33,436 bases of DNA from DAORDI01 sp035345895 (GTDB lineage Bacteria > Spirochaetota > Leptospiria > Leptospirales > Leptospiraceae), in NCBI GenBank assembly GCA_035345895.1, contig DAORDI010000025.1, positions 1-33,436 of the forward strand. The letters run 5' to 3'. Of this stretch, positions 32,622-33,436 are shown piece by piece. The position numbers and the translations under genes are program-made. The notes under the pieces were generated by a model. It had not been told where the DNA came from. It ran no database searches and saw only the letters and a list, made by a program, of their open reading frames with translations. Each line of letters opens with the position of its first letter. Position 1 is the first letter of the stretch.

Positions 32622-33436
32622 TCAGACTCTGTTCTGTATGCCGATAACCGTGATGTCATCCTGCACAGGGATGCTTCCTCTGAATTTTTTCTGTGCAAGA
32701 AGAGCTTCTTCAATTCTTTTTCCGACCGGCATACTGTCCCTTTTCAGGATTTCCTCCAGTCTCTCTTCTCCGAACTCTTCGTTCAGTTCATTCCATTCTT
32801 CGAGAAGACCGTCAGTGAAAAGAAACATGGAATCCTGCTTTTCAAACCTCAGAGACTTGACTGCGTATTTTGAATTTTCAATGACTCCAATGATTCGGCC
32901 TGTCTTTTCCATTCTCTGAACTGTTCCTTTCGTCACGAGGATCTGAGGAATATGACCGGCGGAAGAATATTCCACTCTTTGATTATCAGCATCAATATCA
33001 AATACTGCGCAAGTGAAAAACTGACTGAGGTTTCCGAAGGAACTCATATACTCATTGTTCAGAGAATACAGAAGCTCATTCGGAGAAACTGCATTTTTTT
33101 TCAATGATTCATAAATAGTTTTTATTGCCATTGTGATCAGTGCTGCCTGAACTCCATGACCTGTTGCGTCTGCAAGAAACACACGGAGAACGCCCGGACG
33201 GATTTCAGCTGCGTCGAAAAAATCTCCCCCTACCTCTGTGAGAGGAATATAGTGCACTGAGACATGAAACTTTCCTACATCGCGGTCTCCCTCAGTCAGA
33301 ATTCCTGACTGAATCTTTCCGGCAGTGGAAAGATCCCCCTGAATCACTTTCAGATTCATTTCCAGTTCCTTTGTCAGTTCTTCTTTTTCCCTGAGATTCG
33401 ATCTGACCTTGTCCAGCACAAGATTGTATCTTTCCG
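32622..33436 (-). CDS. SpoIIE-type (PP2C-like) phosphatase, 5' partial
   Basis: At least 271 residues; the frame is open to the right edge (last readable codons give ERYNLV), so the N-terminus, likely a membrane or sensor part, is missing. The visible start is a coiled coil ending in the usual linker AGKIQSGIL. The phosphatase domain is canonical: TEVGGDFFDA, LADATGHGVQAALI, SSAGHIPQIL, MFLFTDGLLEEWN and QDDITVIGI, so metal ligands and the H of the NAGH-type motif are in place. Known relatives act on anti-anti-sigma factors in partner-switching systems. The gene lies about 110 bases upstream of the macroglobulin on the same strand and could be in the same transcript. It differs from the 25160-26575 phosphatase, which has the altered NAEH motif. 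Confidence 0.9.
   Translation of the reverse strand, partial: ERYNLVLDKVRSNLREKEELTKELEMNLKVIQGDLSTAGKIQSGILTEGDRDVGKFHVSVHYIPLTEVGGDFFDAAEIRPGVLRVFLADATGHGVQAALITMAIKTIYESLKKNAVSPNELLYSLNNEYMSSFGNLSQFFTCAVFDIDADNQRVEYSSAGHIPQILVTKGTVQRMEKTGRIIGVIENSKYAVKSLRFEKQDSMFLFTDGLLEEWNELNEEFGEERLEEILKRDSMPVGKRIEEALLAQKKFRGSIPVQDDITVIGIQNRV

Overview
The window looks like chromosomal DNA of a spirochaete of the order Leptospirales (Leptospiraceae-like). No rRNA or marker gene is present, so this is inferred from content: lipoproteins with spirochaete-type lipoboxes, a BBP2 (OmpL-like) porin, SpoIIE-type phosphatases with membrane domains, OmpA-domain proteins with very long coiled coils, frequent TTG starts, AGA-dominated arginine codons and moderate-to-low GC. 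No tRNA, rRNA, CRISPR array, transposase or phage structural module was recognised. The 5' end does cut a gene whose last part is a peptidase-S74 chaperone domain, typical of trimeric fibres.

Layout. 1-404: end of the S74 protein, then a 550-base gap with a perfect 15-bp hairpin. 956-4539: an unknown membrane protein and ftsK. 4715-8019: two strongly exported proteins, one a lipoprotein with eight V/I-P-A-x-[YF]-E-T-V repeats and a peptidoglycan-binding-like end. Each is followed by a hairpin that runs into the start of the next gene (a PPP-type phosphatase, a YdcF/ElyC DUF218 protein). 9088-13324: a small outer-membrane barrel protein, dgt-topA (TTGA overlap) and a DinB-family protein.

13355-21647 (all minus): two paralogous coiled-coil/OmpA proteins, a diguanylate cyclase, a DUF1330-like protein, LptC-like and LptA/OstA-like LPS-transport proteins, a tiny cysteine-patterned lipoprotein, a small unknown protein and a specialised NusG paralogue (RfaH/UpxY/LoaP class). 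From 19572 to 13355 the genes are spaced like one operon, apart from an internal intrinsic-terminator-like hairpin just before lptC. 21703-23688: repeat- and hairpin-rich intergenic DNA around a bPH-like membrane protein. 23689-33436: a BBP2 porin overlapping tail-to-tail with a SpoIIE-type phosphatase, then (minus) a second SpoIIE-type phosphatase cut by the window end, a 1728-residue bacterial alpha-2-macroglobulin with a CMEQ thioester motif, and ispF 3 bases behind it.

Theme: most of the window concerns envelope building, anchoring and defence (Lpt components, peptidoglycan-binding proteins, porin, macroglobulin, ElyC-like protein), mixed with replication housekeeping (ftsK, dgt, topA) and signalling (GGDEF, two PP2C-type phosphatases, PPP phosphatase). 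The most unusual points are the NusG paralogue at the tail of an Lpt operon that contains an internal terminator-like hairpin, the mirror-symmetric cysteine lipoprotein, and the Gly/Asp-rich segment at the bait-region position of the macroglobulin.
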